64,000 nt of DNA, from positions 1 to 64,000 of the forward strand of contig JAOKBJ010000005.1 of the NCBI GenBank assembly GCA_028244835.1, given 5' to 3'. Each line of letters begins with the position of its first letter. The stretch's first letter is position 1. This document shows positions 32,839 through 44,132 of this stretch, piece by piece. This DNA comes from Methylophilaceae bacterium. GTDB taxonomy: Bacteria > Pseudomonadota > Gammaproteobacteria > Burkholderiales > Methylophilaceae. Under the pieces are notes generated by a model. That model saw only the letters and a list, made by a program, of their open reading frames with translations. It was not told where the DNA came from and ran no database searches. The position numbers and the translations under genes were made by a program.

Positions 32839-35800
32839 ATGCCTACAACATTAGTAAATAATAAATCACCTAAAAATCTTTTTTTTGAAGCGAATTCATC
32901 TCTAAGTCTCTCAATTGGTAAGTATTTTGAGGATTTTTTACAAGAAGATAAAAAATCATTGAATATTATAACCTGTTCAGTGTTTGATGCTATTCGCATA
33001 AAAGAAGAAATTGCATGGTTTTTTCCTAAGCTAAAGGTCAATCTTCTTCCAGACTGGGAAACATTACCCTACGATCAAATATCACCTCACCCAGACTTAA
33101 CATCAGAAAGATTATTGACTTTATATCAAATGACTAAAAAAGAATTTGATATTAATTTAATACCAATTACTACGGCACTTCATTTCATGCCCCCAAGAGA
33201 TTATATTGAAAAGTATAGTTTTCAATATAAAAAAGATGAAAATGTTGATATCGAAAGCTTTAAAGATAGACTGATTAATAATGGCTATTTAATGGTGGAT
33301 AAAGTAATTCAACCAGGAGAGTATGCAACTCGTGGTGGTTTGATTGATTTATTTCCAATGGGTTCTATGGTTCCATACAGGATAGACTTTTTTGATACAC
33401 AAATTGATTCTATAAGGACATTTGATCCAGACACTCAAAGAAGTTTGTACCCAACAAATGAAATAAAGCTATTACCTGCCAGAGAATGCCCAATTGATGA
33501 GTTAGGTATTAAAGTATTTCGACAAAATCATAGAGAAATGTTTGATGGCGACCCATCTAAATCTAAAATTTATAAAAGTATAAGTAAGGGAGTCCCTTTT
33601 GCAGGAATGGAGTGGTACTTACCTTTATTTTTTGAATCTACAGATACAATATTCGATTATTTAGACTTAAATGACCCTATATTTATAGTTGACTCTTTAG
33701 CTTCTGCATCTCAGAATTACTGGGCAGAAGCTGAAAAAAGATTCAGCTTATACGCTTACGATTTAGATAGGCCCATCCTTAAACCTAATGATTTCTTAAT
33801 TCCTTCCGATATATTTTTTAAAAAAGTAGATAAATTTCAAAAGCTAAAAGTTAAGAAAAGAAAATTCAATAGCTTTTTTCCTGACGTTAGTATTGATAGA
33901 GGAAATAAACACCCATTGAATAAACTTCAATTATTCACTTCAAGTAATAAACATAAAGTGCTGATATGTGCAGAGGGCTTGGGAAGAAGGGAGGCACTGG
34001 GTGATCTTCTGAGTCAAAGTAAGATTGAATTTTCTGTGGTGGACGACTGGCAAAAATTTACTGATTCTAATGACAAGTTAAACCTTATTACCAGCCCACT
34101 TCATGATGGATTTATATCTAAAGACATTTGTATTATTACTGAAAATGAAATTTTTCCAAATTTTATAAAGCAACCGACTCGAAAGAATAAAAATAAAGAT
34201 TTTAATTCGGACGGTATTGTCAAAGATTTAACTGAGCTTAATATTGGAGACCCAGTTGTGCATGAGCAATATGGTGTTGGTCGATATCAAGGGCTGACTA
34301 ATTTAGATTTTGACGATAATCAAACAGAATTTTTATTACTTCATTACAAAGGCGACACTAAATTATATGTTCCGATTTCACAACTTCATTTAATATCAAG
34401 GTATTCAGGTGGCCCAATTGAATCAGCCCCATTGAACAGTCTTGGGAATACTAGTTGGGATAAGGCCAAGAAAAAAGCTCTTTTACAAATTCATGATACT
34501 GCAGCCGAACTTTTAAGTCTTTATGCAAAACGTTCTTTACAGAAAGGAACTAGTCAAACCATTGTTTTAAATGATTATGAATCCTTCATTGAGGAGTTTC
34601 CTTTTGAGGAGACACCAGACCAACTTGATGCTATTGAGAGTGTAATAAAAGACATGGAAGCCCCAAGACCTATGGATAGATTAGTTTGTGGTGATGTTGG
34701 ATTTGGTAAAACTGAGGTTGCACTGAGAGCTGCTTTTATATCAGCAATGAATTCGAAGCAAGTGGTAGTTTTGGTGCCAACAACACTTTTAGCTGAGCAA
34801 CATTTTAATACCTTCCTTGATAGATTTGCAAAATGGCCAATAAAAATTGAAGAAATATCAAGATTTAAAACTAAAAAACAACAAAATGAATCATTGGTAA
34901 AATTAAAAGAAGGTAAGGTCGACATTATCATTGGCACTCACAGGCTCTTGCAACCTGATATTGAGTTTAAAGAGCTTGGGCTTGTGATAATTGATGAAGA
35001 GCATCGTTTTGGAGTAAGACAAAAAGAAAATCTCAAGGCATTTAGAGCAAATGTTGATGTTTTAACATTAACTGCTACTCCAATACCGAGAACTTTATCA
35101 ATGGCAATGGAGGGCTTAAGAGAGTTTTCAATTATAGCTACTCCGCCACAAAAGCGATTGTCTATAAAAACATTTGTGTACGAATTTAGTACTGGAACTA
35201 TCCGTGAAGCTGTTCTTCGAGAGTTTAACAGGGGTGGCCAAGTCTATTTCCTTCATAACGAGGTCAATACAATCCAATCTATGTATGAAAGGCTTTTAAA
35301 GTTGATCCCTGAGGCTAAAATAGGCATTGCTCATGGGCAATTGAGAGAAAAAGAGTTGGAACATGTAATGCAAGACTTTAATCAGCAAAGAATCAATATT
35401 TTGTTATGTACCACCATTATTGAGAATGGTATTGATATACCCACAGCTAATACAATCATTATGAATCGTGCAGATAAATTTGGCTTAGGACAGTTACATC
35501 AACTTAGAGGACGAGTGGGCCGATCTCACCACCAGGCTTACGCTTATCTCCTTTTAGATCAAGACAAAAAAATATCATCTCAAGCTAAAAAAAGATTAGA
35601 TGCAATTCAATTATTAGAAGATTTAGGCGCTGGATACTATTTGGCTATTCATGATTTAGAGATTAGAGGGGCAGGGGATTTACTTGGAGACAGTCAAAGT
35701 GGCCAGATTCATGAAATTGGATTTAATTTGTATATTGATATGCTAAATCAGACCATCAAAGAAATTAAGTTAGGTAAAAAATTAGACATCAACGCACCAT

Positions 35801-36237
35801 TGACTAAGCATAAAGAAATTAATTTACATGCCCCAACAATTCTCCCCGAGAGTTATTGTCGCAATATAAATGAACGACTTATTGTTTATAAGCGCTTATC
35901 AGACTGCAAAAGTACTGAGAGCTTAAATGAATTAAAAGAAGAGTTAATTGATCGTTTTGGGATTATGCCTGAACAAACTAAAAATTTAATTATTACACAC
36001 CAATTAAGGGTCGATATTGAAAACTATGACGTAATCAAGATAGATGCGAGTTCTTCATCTGTTGAAGTTACTTTTAAAAAAGATGCCAATATTGATGCAG
36101 TTAAATTAATCGATCTTATTCAATCTGATAAAGCATTCAAAATGAATGGCCCAGATAAGATCAAGGTAATGGTTGCTATCGATGATTTAAATAAGAGATC
36201 AGCGTATATAAAAAAATTACTAAGTGATGTAGTTTAA
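32839..36237 (+). CDS. mfd: transcription-repair coupling factor
   Basis: DRLVCGDVGFGKTEVALRAAF; DEEHRFGVRQKE; LHQLRGRVGRS; TRCF N- and C-terminal domains. Confidence 0.98.
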   Translation: MPTTLVNNKSPKNLFFEANSSLSLSIGKYFEDFLQEDKKSLNIITCSVFDAIRIKEEIAWFFPKLKVNLLPDWETLPYDQISPHPDLTSERLLTLYQMTKKEFDINLIPITTALHFMPPRDYIEKYSFQYKKDENVDIESFKDRLINNGYLMVDKVIQPGEYATRGGLIDLFPMGSMVPYRIDFFDTQIDSIRTFDPDTQRSLYPTNEIKLLPARECPIDELGIKVFRQNHREMFDGDPSKSKIYKSISKGVPFAGMEWYLPLFFESTDTIFDYLDLNDPIFIVDSLASASQNYWAEAEKRFSLYAYDLDRPILKPNDFLIPSDIFFKKVDKFQKLKVKKRKFNSFFPDVSIDRGNKHPLNKLQLFTSSNKHKVLICAEGLGRREALGDLLSQSKIEFSVVDDWQKFTDSNDKLNLITSPLHDGFISKDICIITENEIFPNFIKQPTRKNKNKDFNSDGIVKDLTELNIGDPVVHEQYGVGRYQGLTNLDFDDNQTEFLLLHYKGDTKLYVPISQLHLISRYSGGPIESAPLNSLGNTSWDKAKKKALLQIHDTAAELLSLYAKRSLQKGTSQTIVLNDYESFIEEFPFEETPDQLDAIESVIKDMEAPRPMDRLVCGDVGFGKTEVALRAAFISAMNSKQVVVLVPTTLLAEQHFNTFLDRFAKWPIKIEEISRFKTKKQQNESLVKLKEGKVDIIIGTHRLLQPDIEFKELGLVIIDEEHRFGVRQKENLKAFRANVDVLTLTATPIPRTLSMAMEGLREFSIIATPPQKRLSIKTFVYEFSTGTIREAVLREFNRGGQVYFLHNEVNTIQSMYERLLKLIPEAKIGIAHGQLREKELEHVMQDFNQQRINILLCTTIIENGIDIPTANTIIMNRADKFGLGQLHQLRGRVGRSHHQAYAYLLLDQDKKISSQAKKRLDAIQLLEDLGAGYYLAIHDLEIRGAGDLLGDSQSGQIHEIGFNLYIDMLNQTIKEIKLGKKLDINAPLTKHKEINLHAPTILPESYCRNINERLIVYKRLSDCKSTESLNELKEELIDRFGIMPEQTKNLIITHQLRVDIENYDVIKIDASSSSVEVTFKKDANIDAVKLIDLIQSDKAFKMNGPDKIKVMVAIDDLNKRSAYIKKLLSDVV

Positions 36238-39200
36238 ATTAAGACTAATTTACCTTGCTTAACAAAGTAAATAGCTTTTTGAATCGAGCATTCATCTTCA
36301 AATAGAGATTCATATAAATTTAGTTGTTCAGAATGAGTTTTTGCTTCCATCTCTAAATCTAATTCATCACCAAATACAGTTTTATAATCAATAATCCACC
36401 TAGTGCCATCTTCAATAAAAGTTCGATCAGGTATAAGTGTTTTAATTTCATCATTAATTCTATGTAGGTAATTAACCTCCATTCCTTCATTTTTGTGTAG
36501 TCGATAAATCCATTGGCCATTTTTACTATTTTGTAATGACAGTAAAGAATCTTCTACTACCTGCATAGCAGAATTTATTTCAGGCTTTGAAAATTTTTTC
36601 TTAACAAAAATATCATAAATATAACTTAATTTTTTACTTAATAAATAATCTATATCTAATTGTTTTTTAATAATTAATTCATAATAATTATGAATTAAAC
36701 TCCCTGTAAAAGTATAAATATTATCCTTAGATATTTTCTTTTTTTCTATGTCTTTTATTTTTGAAATTTGGGTATTTGTCTCAAGTTCACGATCAAAATC
36801 TTTACTTTTAAGTCGCCTCAACTTAGGTACGAATTCTTCATCATCTAAGACTTCTTCATATTCTACTGTTATGTCTTGTGGCCATAAAATATTAAGAAAA
36901 CTATTCTTAGGTGGGCTTATTTCGCCCTTTGAATTTTCTGTAACTGACCCAATCAAATGGCAATCTTCTTCTGCTCTTGTAATGGCTACATACAGTAATC
37001 TAATATTTTCATTATTCCGTCTTATCAATTCCTTACTTCGGTGGTAATCATAAAGGTTAAGTTCATCATCTCTATTATTGTTAAGAGATAAAATATCAAT
37101 ATCTTTATATTTATCTTTAGCGAGTAATGAGTGATCATCTGCTTTTGGAATTCGACCAAGACCAGGGATGATTACGCATTCAAATTGATCACCTTTTGCC
37201 TTATGAATAGTAAAAAATCGGACTGGGTTAGGGTCTGTAGATTTGTTATTAGTTTTTAAGTCTTCAATCAACCTTTCTAATCTCTCAAAATCAATAGACA
37301 GCGGTGAGCTTGATTGATCAACCAGATCGAAAAACTTATCAATACGTGCAATATCATCAGTATCTACAATTATTTTTTGACCTAATAGTTGCCTCCATAT
37401 TGATTCAATAAAAAAGCGATGAGCAACTCTACCTCGAAATTGTATACTCTTACTTATAACCTTTTTTAAAAAAGCGAGTCTTTTTTGACCATCACTGGTT
37501 AAGTGTTTTACTATTGATGGAGTATTAATTATGCTCCAGGGAGTTTTGCTTTCATTAGCTTCAAACAAACAAGTTAAATCCTCAAGTTTAAGGCCACACC
37601 AAGGCGCCCTTAAGATGCCTATCCAGCTAACCCTATCATTAAGGTTGTAAAGTGCCTTGGTTAGACAAAGAATATCCTGGAATGATTGATTGTATTCAAT
37701 GGAATCAATTTCAGTAGCCTCGATTGGAAAATTAGCCCTTCTCATAATAGTTAACAGAGCTCTTAGATGGGATCGGTTACGGGCTAAGACAACAATTTTA
37801 GGATCTTTTTTTGTCTCCCTTATCTTCCGTATTAGTTGAAAGATATAATCAGCTTCTTTTTGTTGCTCAGTGTAAATATGTTTCTTTTTATTTTTAAGTA
37901 TGTGAAATTTAACGCCATCCCCTTTTATTAAATCTGTGAGAGGACTTTCACAAGACGAATGGTAGCTTATTAAGCCTTTATTCATATCATTATTCTCACC
38001 AAATGCATGTTTATAAATATCATTCAACCATTTGAGAATCTTTTTATTTGAACGAAAATTTACTTCTAACTTACGTGCTTTAATTCTGATGTCTCCGAAC
38101 TTTTCGGTTTCTTGTAAGGTATTAAAAATTTCTACGTCTGCTTTTCTGAAACGATAAATAGATTGCATAGGATCTCCGACGGCAAAAAAAGATTTACTTG
38201 GATTACCTGAAAAATTATCAGTAAGGATTTTAAGAAATTTTTCTTGCAATTTATTTATGTCTTGAAATTCATCAATTAAAATATGAGAAACATTATCATC
38301 AAACAGATAAGCAACGTCAGTCTCATTTAGGGTAACAATGGCATTTTCGACTACTTGGGTATAATCTAATTCACCTCTGAGTAAAAATTGCTTTTGAAGG
38401 TTTCGTTCAAGTTCTGAAAGAAGGATTGCAAAATTGAGTACTTTTTTGGGCAAGATATCAGTTATATTTTTTTCATATATCACATTATTTAAATCTTCTA
38501 AAATATTGTTTATATTAGGATAATTTAATATTTTTAATAATTTTTCTTTATAAAATATACCTTCTTTATTTTTTATAAATCCCTCGTTTGGACCAAATCT
38601 TTTTCTTACCTTACCATCCTTGGTCATGACTAAATCTCTAAATATAAGCCAAAAATCAATGCTGTTTTCTTGCTTAGAAAAATTGGGGTTTAGGTAAGAT
38701 TGAATGCTTTTGATATCTTTTATTTGGTCTTTTTTGAAAAAATCTCTGAGCTTTACAACCCAGTCTTTTATTTCTTTTGCGTAATATATTTTTGTTCTAT
38801 CTTCAATTTTCGTGGGATTATCTATGTAAAAATATATATCATCTTTCCATTGATCTCTTATTTCAAGCTCAGCAATTAATTGTTTTTTTATCTTCTGGTA
38901 GTCATAATTCAAAAATGGAAATAAATCTGCTAGCTGCTCATTATCCTGCATTGTTTCATTTACTACCGCCTCATATATTTCATGAGGATCTTGAGTGATA
39001 TTCATAAATAAGGATTTACTAAGAAGAGGGGCTTGACGAGTAATTTTTGAAGCAAGGCTATCAATTGTCATTATTTCTAATAAATCCATAAAACTTTCAT
39101 CCCATTTACACTCTTTCGCTCTTGCTTTAATCTTTTTCACTACTTCTCTATTTTCCGGTGCATCATATTGCTTCATAACCTTCACATGCATTTCTGCTGC

Positions 39201-39395
39201 TGCTTTGTTAGTAAAACTAATCGCAATAATCTCTTTAGGGTCCTCCACGACAGTTAAAAGCTGAAGTATTCTTCTGGCTAAGGTCGTTGTTTTTCCAGAT
39301 CCAGCAGGCGCCTGAACTAGAAAGGAAGATTTTGGATTAACTACCTCTTGACGCGTTTTTTGGTCTATTGGCTGTTGTCCTATTGATTTACTCAT
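36234..39395 (-). CDS. UvrD/AddA-like helicase-nuclease
   Basis: VQAPAGSGKTTTLARRIL; LIDEFQDINKLQ; C-terminal GSLIHNYYEL...WIIDYKT. Confidence 0.92.
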   Translation of the reverse strand: MSKSIGQQPIDQKTRQEVVNPKSSFLVQAPAGSGKTTTLARRILQLLTVVEDPKEIIAISFTNKAAAEMHVKVMKQYDAPENREVVKKIKARAKECKWDESFMDLLEIMTIDSLASKITRQAPLLSKSLFMNITQDPHEIYEAVVNETMQDNEQLADLFPFLNYDYQKIKKQLIAELEIRDQWKDDIYFYIDNPTKIEDRTKIYYAKEIKDWVVKLRDFFKKDQIKDIKSIQSYLNPNFSKQENSIDFWLIFRDLVMTKDGKVRKRFGPNEGFIKNKEGIFYKEKLLKILNYPNINNILEDLNNVIYEKNITDILPKKVLNFAILLSELERNLQKQFLLRGELDYTQVVENAIVTLNETDVAYLFDDNVSHILIDEFQDINKLQEKFLKILTDNFSGNPSKSFFAVGDPMQSIYRFRKADVEIFNTLQETEKFGDIRIKARKLEVNFRSNKKILKWLNDIYKHAFGENNDMNKGLISYHSSCESPLTDLIKGDGVKFHILKNKKKHIYTEQQKEADYIFQLIRKIRETKKDPKIVVLARNRSHLRALLTIMRRANFPIEATEIDSIEYNQSFQDILCLTKALYNLNDRVSWIGILRAPWCGLKLEDLTCLFEANESKTPWSIINTPSIVKHLTSDGQKRLAFLKKVISKSIQFRGRVAHRFFIESIWRQLLGQKIIVDTDDIARIDKFFDLVDQSSSPLSIDFERLERLIEDLKTNNKSTDPNPVRFFTIHKAKGDQFECVIIPGLGRIPKADDHSLLAKDKYKDIDILSLNNNRDDELNLYDYHRSKELIRRNNENIRLLYVAITRAEEDCHLIGSVTENSKGEISPPKNSFLNILWPQDITVEYEEVLDDEEFVPKLRRLKSKDFDRELETNTQISKIKDIEKKKISKDNIYTFTGSLIHNYYELIIKKQLDIDYLLSKKLSYIYDIFVKKKFSKPEINSAMQVVEDSLLSLQNSKNGQWIYRLHKNEGMEVNYLHRINDEIKTLIPDRTFIEDGTRWIIDYKTVFGDELDLEMEAKTHSEQLNLYESLFEDECSIQKAIYFVKQGKLVLI

Positions 39396-42021
39396 CTGAC
39401 TTTTCCAGTTGAAATCGTCTTTCAGCTAATCTTAGGAGTGGCTTTACAGCACAATACTTAAGATCATTCTCTTTTTTAAAAGTGACTCTTACATCTCCAC
39501 TTAAATAACCTGATGCAAGCTTATGAATTTCTTTATGCCATGAATTAATTAGGTTCGGCCATTGTTCCTCATCTTTTTTTGATAAAGAACAGTCTTTTAA
39601 TTCTGCATCTATTGGATCTTGACCATACATTGATAGCCCTACTAGCTTAACGTTTCTATTATAAATGTAGCCAATTCCTGCTGCACTGATATTATTGATA
39701 CCTGTAAAAGTTATATAAATAGGCATTTGTAATGATGATATTGGGAGTCTTGTCCACTTAGAAATAGACTCTTCGTTTCCTGTTTTATAGTCAATAAGAA
39801 GTCTTGATCCATCTTCGTACTCGTCAATTCGATCAATCTTTACATTAAAAGTAATTCGATCAATATTAATTTTATATTTTTCCTCAGACTCAATCACTTT
39901 AAACGAAGGCCTATTTATTTTTTCGAAAGAAAGCCATTGATAGGCTATATTTTTAAAGTAATTACTTTCAAGCTGAATTTGACGGGGAGTTAAATAAGGC
40001 TTGGTTCCTTTAAAAGTCAACATAACTTGATTAATTAGGGTATCTATATTTTGCTGGAGGACCTTCTCGGTCATTTTAGCTAAATTAGTAGAATTTTTAT
40101 ATTCCTTCCAAAATCTTTCTAAAAGCTTATGAATAAGGTTACCTCTATCCATCTTAGAGATCTCATCTTGTATGTCCTCATAAAAAGAACTGGCGTGGAG
40201 TCTATTTTCATAAAAAGCCCATGCAGGACAAACATTATAGTTTTCTAAAGATCTAAAGCCACCTGAAACAGAAATCTCAGAGCCTAAAATTTCAGGCGCT
40301 ATATGATCTTCAATTTCTTCGCAATCATCACTTTTTATTTCATTTTTTTTAGAAGAAGATTTTTTGGGTTCTAATCCATCAAAATATCCACTCGTTGGAA
40401 ATAATGTTGTTTCCCCGTCTTTCGTTGAATATGAAATTGTAATATCAGTACTCAAGTTTTTTAATCTTTTCAAGCGTATGGTATCTATTTTTTTTGTGTA
40501 AACTTCATCAAATATATGATATTTTTTTTGTAATTTTTTTGGAATGAATGGATTAAAGTTTCTTTTCCCTGGATAGTAGTTAGTATTCATATTCATTAGC
40601 CAAATGGCATCATATTTTCTTATTTGATTTTCTTCAAAACCGTTAATATCGATATAAGAATTATATTTTTCGGTAGGGGCAGGCCAGCCTTCTAATTGAG
40701 TAAAAAGTATTTCTAAATACTCTTCAAATGTACTTAATTCCTCAATGATTTGATTGTTACTAACTTGATTTAATGATTTAATTAAATCATATATATTATT
40801 GTTTTCAAATGATAATAAGTTATTTATTTCAAAAAGTTTAATTTCTTTCCAGTACTGCTCAGTAAGAGAAACCCACTCAGCAAGTGTCTTCTTTTTCCCC
40901 CATAATATTTGATTTTTCCTTATCAGAATCAAAGTACTTTCTAAAGAATTCAGATTTAAATGTTTTACTTTTACGTCATTTTTAATTAATTTAATTATTT
41001 GATTAATTGTTATTTTAGGAATTTTTTTATCGTTTATATAATTAGCAAGTTGCTCTCTATCACTATATCCATCCGCATCAATCCAATTATTGAACATTAG
41101 TGATTCAAAAAAATTCTTTGAATTCGTTTGGTGTGAATTATTTAGTTTTAGAAGGTTTATTGCCGCAGTTATTATCGGCTCCTTTGATAAAGGTCGCTGA
41201 AGGTTTGAATTATATATATTCTTTTTATTATATTCGTTATAAATATCAGGTTGTATCTGTCTATCTAATTCGTTTTGTAACTTTATTTGATATTTACTTA
41301 ATCCTGGGCTTATTATCAGTAATCTTTTTTTGAGATTTTGTTTGATCCATATAATAATTTCCTTAATTTCATCTTCAACATCTTCACATTCTATTTTTTG
41401 TGATCGTTTTATTTCTTCTTCTTTGTATTCAAAGTCTCTTAAACTATTTGTTTTATTAAGAACATTAATAAGGTTCTCATAAAGCGGATTTCGATTATCA
41501 AATCCAACAAGTAATAACTCTTCGTTTTTAATAATATTATGTTTTATTTGTTTTTCAATAAAAAATTCTATGAAGCTTAATTTACTAATCAGGCTCTTCT
41601 GCTTGCAGTGACTTTTAAATTGATTTAGCCACTTATTAAATTTCTTTTCCTCATCACTGAACTCATAATCTTTTAACTCACTATTTTTAATCTTATGTTC
41701 TCTAATAATTTTATCGGCACTAATTACTTTTTCTGTAATACTTTCAATTTGTTTTTTTTGAAATTTTTGTTCTTTTAGATCTTTCTGAATTATCTTTTCC
41801 CATAATATTTTCTCTTCGATGCCATTTAAAACACTAAAGTTTTCATTACTTTCTGAAACCATACAAAATTCTTCATATTCTTTTATTAGCCATCTATGAA
41901 TTGAATGAATAGGTGGTATTTTTATTGATTTTTTCTCAATCTTTTCTTTGAATAATGATTTAATATCCTGGACTTGACTGTCGGTCATGCAAATAATCGT
42001 ATCAGTTGATTTTGGGAGCAT
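39388..42021 (-). CDS. AddB-like PD-(D/E)XK nuclease (TIGR03623-like)
   Basis: RGNLIHKLLERFWKEY; RIDEYEDGSRLLIDYKTGNEE; NVCPAWAFYENRL; 8-bp overlap with the helicase gene. Confidence 0.85.
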   Translation of the reverse strand: MLPKSTDTIICMTDSQVQDIKSLFKEKIEKKSIKIPPIHSIHRWLIKEYEEFCMVSESNENFSVLNGIEEKILWEKIIQKDLKEQKFQKKQIESITEKVISADKIIREHKIKNSELKDYEFSDEEKKFNKWLNQFKSHCKQKSLISKLSFIEFFIEKQIKHNIIKNEELLLVGFDNRNPLYENLINVLNKTNSLRDFEYKEEEIKRSQKIECEDVEDEIKEIIIWIKQNLKKRLLIISPGLSKYQIKLQNELDRQIQPDIYNEYNKKNIYNSNLQRPLSKEPIITAAINLLKLNNSHQTNSKNFFESLMFNNWIDADGYSDREQLANYINDKKIPKITINQIIKLIKNDVKVKHLNLNSLESTLILIRKNQILWGKKKTLAEWVSLTEQYWKEIKLFEINNLLSFENNNIYDLIKSLNQVSNNQIIEELSTFEEYLEILFTQLEGWPAPTEKYNSYIDINGFEENQIRKYDAIWLMNMNTNYYPGKRNFNPFIPKKLQKKYHIFDEVYTKKIDTIRLKRLKNLSTDITISYSTKDGETTLFPTSGYFDGLEPKKSSSKKNEIKSDDCEEIEDHIAPEILGSEISVSGGFRSLENYNVCPAWAFYENRLHASSFYEDIQDEISKMDRGNLIHKLLERFWKEYKNSTNLAKMTEKVLQQNIDTLINQVMLTFKGTKPYLTPRQIQLESNYFKNIAYQWLSFEKINRPSFKVIESEEKYKINIDRITFNVKIDRIDEYEDGSRLLIDYKTGNEESISKWTRLPISSLQMPIYITFTGINNISAAGIGYIYNRNVKLVGLSMYGQDPIDAELKDCSLSKKDEEQWPNLINSWHKEIHKLASGYLSGDVRVTFKKENDLKYCAVKPLLRLAERRFQLEKSDE

Positions 42022-42095
42022 ATTTAATATTGTAATCTTAGTACGAACAATATGAAGTATAATTCACTGATTTTTTTAGCAATCTTAAGGTTTTT

Positions 42096-42668
42096 ATGAA
42101 AACAGCTCAAGAAGTTAGGGTAGGTAACGTAATAATGGTTGATGGAGTACCAATGGTGGTTCACAAGGCAGAATATAACGTATCTAAATCGGGTAGAAGA
42201 CAAAATGCAGCAATAGTTAAGATGAAAATGAAGAACTTGCTTACAAATAATTCAACTGAAACCATATTTCAAGCAACGGATAAATTTGATGTGGTTATTT
42301 TGGACAAAAAAGAAGTTTCTTATTCTTACTTCTCAGATCCGAATTATATTTTTATGGACTCTGAATTTAACCAATATGAAGTTGATATCGATAGTATGGA
42401 AGGTGCACTGAAGTTTTTGGAAGATGGGATGATTTGTGAGGTAGTTTTTTATGATGAGAGGCCGATTTCAGTTGAATTACCAAATTCTGTAATTAGGCAG
42501 ATTACATATACAGAACCTGCTGTTAAAGGTGATACTACTTCTGGAAAAGTTATGAAGCCTGCAAATATCAGCACTGGTTTTGAATTAATGGTTCCGCTAT
42601 TTTGCGAGAATGGGGACAAGATTGAGATTGATACCAGAACCTTAGATTATAAAAATAGAATTAAGTAA
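42096..42668 (+). CDS. efp: elongation factor P
   Basis: [27 protein letters not shown]...; [27 protein letters not shown]. Confidence 0.97.
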   Translation: MKTAQEVRVGNVIMVDGVPMVVHKAEYNVSKSGRRQNAAIVKMKMKNLLTNNSTETIFQATDKFDVVILDKKEVSYSYFSDPNYIFMDSEFNQYEVDIDSMEGALKFLEDGMICEVVFYDERPISVELPNSVIRQITYTEPAVKGDTTSGKVMKPANISTGFELMVPLFCENGDKIEIDTRTLDYKNRIK

Positions 42669-42698
42669 AATAAAATTACCTTTCCTTAGCTAAGTTTT

Positions 42699-44132
42699 TT
42701 AACCGGTCCCGCCAACAATTATATTGTCAATCTTCAGAGTTGGCTGCCCAACGCCTACAGGAACACTTTGGCCCTCTTTGCCGCAGGTGCCAACACCTGA
42801 GTCTAAACTCATATCATTACCCACCATGCTAACCTCTTTAAGAATATCGGGACCATTACCAATGATGGTTGCGCCTTTAACGGGGTAATCTAACTTACCA
42901 TCTTTAATCATCCACGCCTCAGAGGCAGAAAAAACAAATTTCCCACTTGTAATATCAACTTGCCCACCTCCAAAATTTTCTGCATAGAGACCATTATCAA
43001 CTGATTGAATGATTTCTTTAGGATCATATTTTCCATTTGGCATATACGTATTTGTCATTCTTGGCATTGGTGAATGCGCATATGATTCTCTTCGACCGTT
43101 TCCGGTTAAGGGCATATTCATTAATCTAGCATTAAGGGTATCTTGTAAATAACCCACTAATATCCCATCTTCAATTAAAACTGTTTTTTGTGTTGTATTA
43201 CCTTCGTCATCTATATTTAGAGAACCACGCCTATGCTTAATTGTTCCGTCATCAACAACTGTTATACCTTTCTTGGCAACTTGTTTGCCCATCATATTGC
43301 TAAAAGCAGACGTTCCTTTTCTATTAAAATCACCTTCCAACCCATGTCCAATCGCTTCATGTAGAAGAATTCCAGGCCAGCCAGAGCCAAGAACAACAGT
43401 CATTGAGCCAGCAGGAGCAGCTTGCGCATCTAAATTAACCAAGGACTGGCTAACAGCTTTTTTTGCATAATCCTCAAGCATTTCATCTGTAAAATAATTG
43501 AGCAGATATCGACCACCACCTCCCGCTGATCCTTGCTCTCTTTTTCCATTTAGTTCAGATATGACACTTATTGATAGTCTTACTAAAGGTCTAATATCTT
43601 CAATTAATTGCCCATAATAATTTTTAATTAAGATAACTTCGTATTGAACTGCAAGTGAAGCAGAAACTTTTATAACTCGCTTATCAATTAATTTTGCAAT
43701 TGATTCAATTTTTTCAAGTAAATCAATTTTCTTTTGGCTATCGAGCTCAGCTATCGGGTCATCATTTGTATAAATTATTTTTTTTGTGGTTCTTTTGGGG
43801 CCTGGTGTTGATATAGATTGCCCTTGTTTTTCGATGGAATTTATAATTTTTAGTGAGTCATTGAGAACATTTAATGAGATATCATCTGAATAAGTAAATG
43901 CAGTTTTTTCATCACTAATACTTCTAATTCCAACTCCTTGATCAATTGAGTAGCTTCCATTTTTAACTTCGCCATCCTCTAGGGACCAAAACTCATTTTT
44001 AGAATACTGAAAGTATAGGTCTGCATAATCAATATTCTTACTTTTAATTTTATTCATTATTCCTGATAAGTTCTCATGGTTAATGCCCGCTGGATCAAGA
44101 ATAAATTTATTTGATAATTGAAAATTAGACAT
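42699..44132 (-). CDS. tldD: metalloprotease TldD
   Basis: LHEAIGHGLEGDFNRKGTSAF; GTCGKEGQSVPVGVGQPTLKI. Confidence 0.96.
   Translation of the reverse strand: MSNFQLSNKFILDPAGINHENLSGIMNKIKSKNIDYADLYFQYSKNEFWSLEDGEVKNGSYSIDQGVGIRSISDEKTAFTYSDDISLNVLNDSLKIINSIEKQGQSISTPGPKRTTKKIIYTNDDPIAELDSQKKIDLLEKIESIAKLIDKRVIKVSASLAVQYEVILIKNYYGQLIEDIRPLVRLSISVISELNGKREQGSAGGGGRYLLNYFTDEMLEDYAKKAVSQSLVNLDAQAAPAGSMTVVLGSGWPGILLHEAIGHGLEGDFNRKGTSAFSNMMGKQVAKKGITVVDDGTIKHRRGSLNIDDEGNTTQKTVLIEDGILVGYLQDTLNARLMNMPLTGNGRRESYAHSPMPRMTNTYMPNGKYDPKEIIQSVDNGLYAENFGGGQVDITSGKFVFSASEAWMIKDGKLDYPVKGATIIGNGPDILKEVSMVGNDMSLDSGVGTCGKEGQSVPVGVGQPTLKIDNIIVGGTG

Noticed and set aside
36234-42021. Helicase/nuclease pair as a novel defence system
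   Set aside because: Motifs and domain order fit an AddAB/RecB-like double-strand-break repair complex in a housekeeping context.
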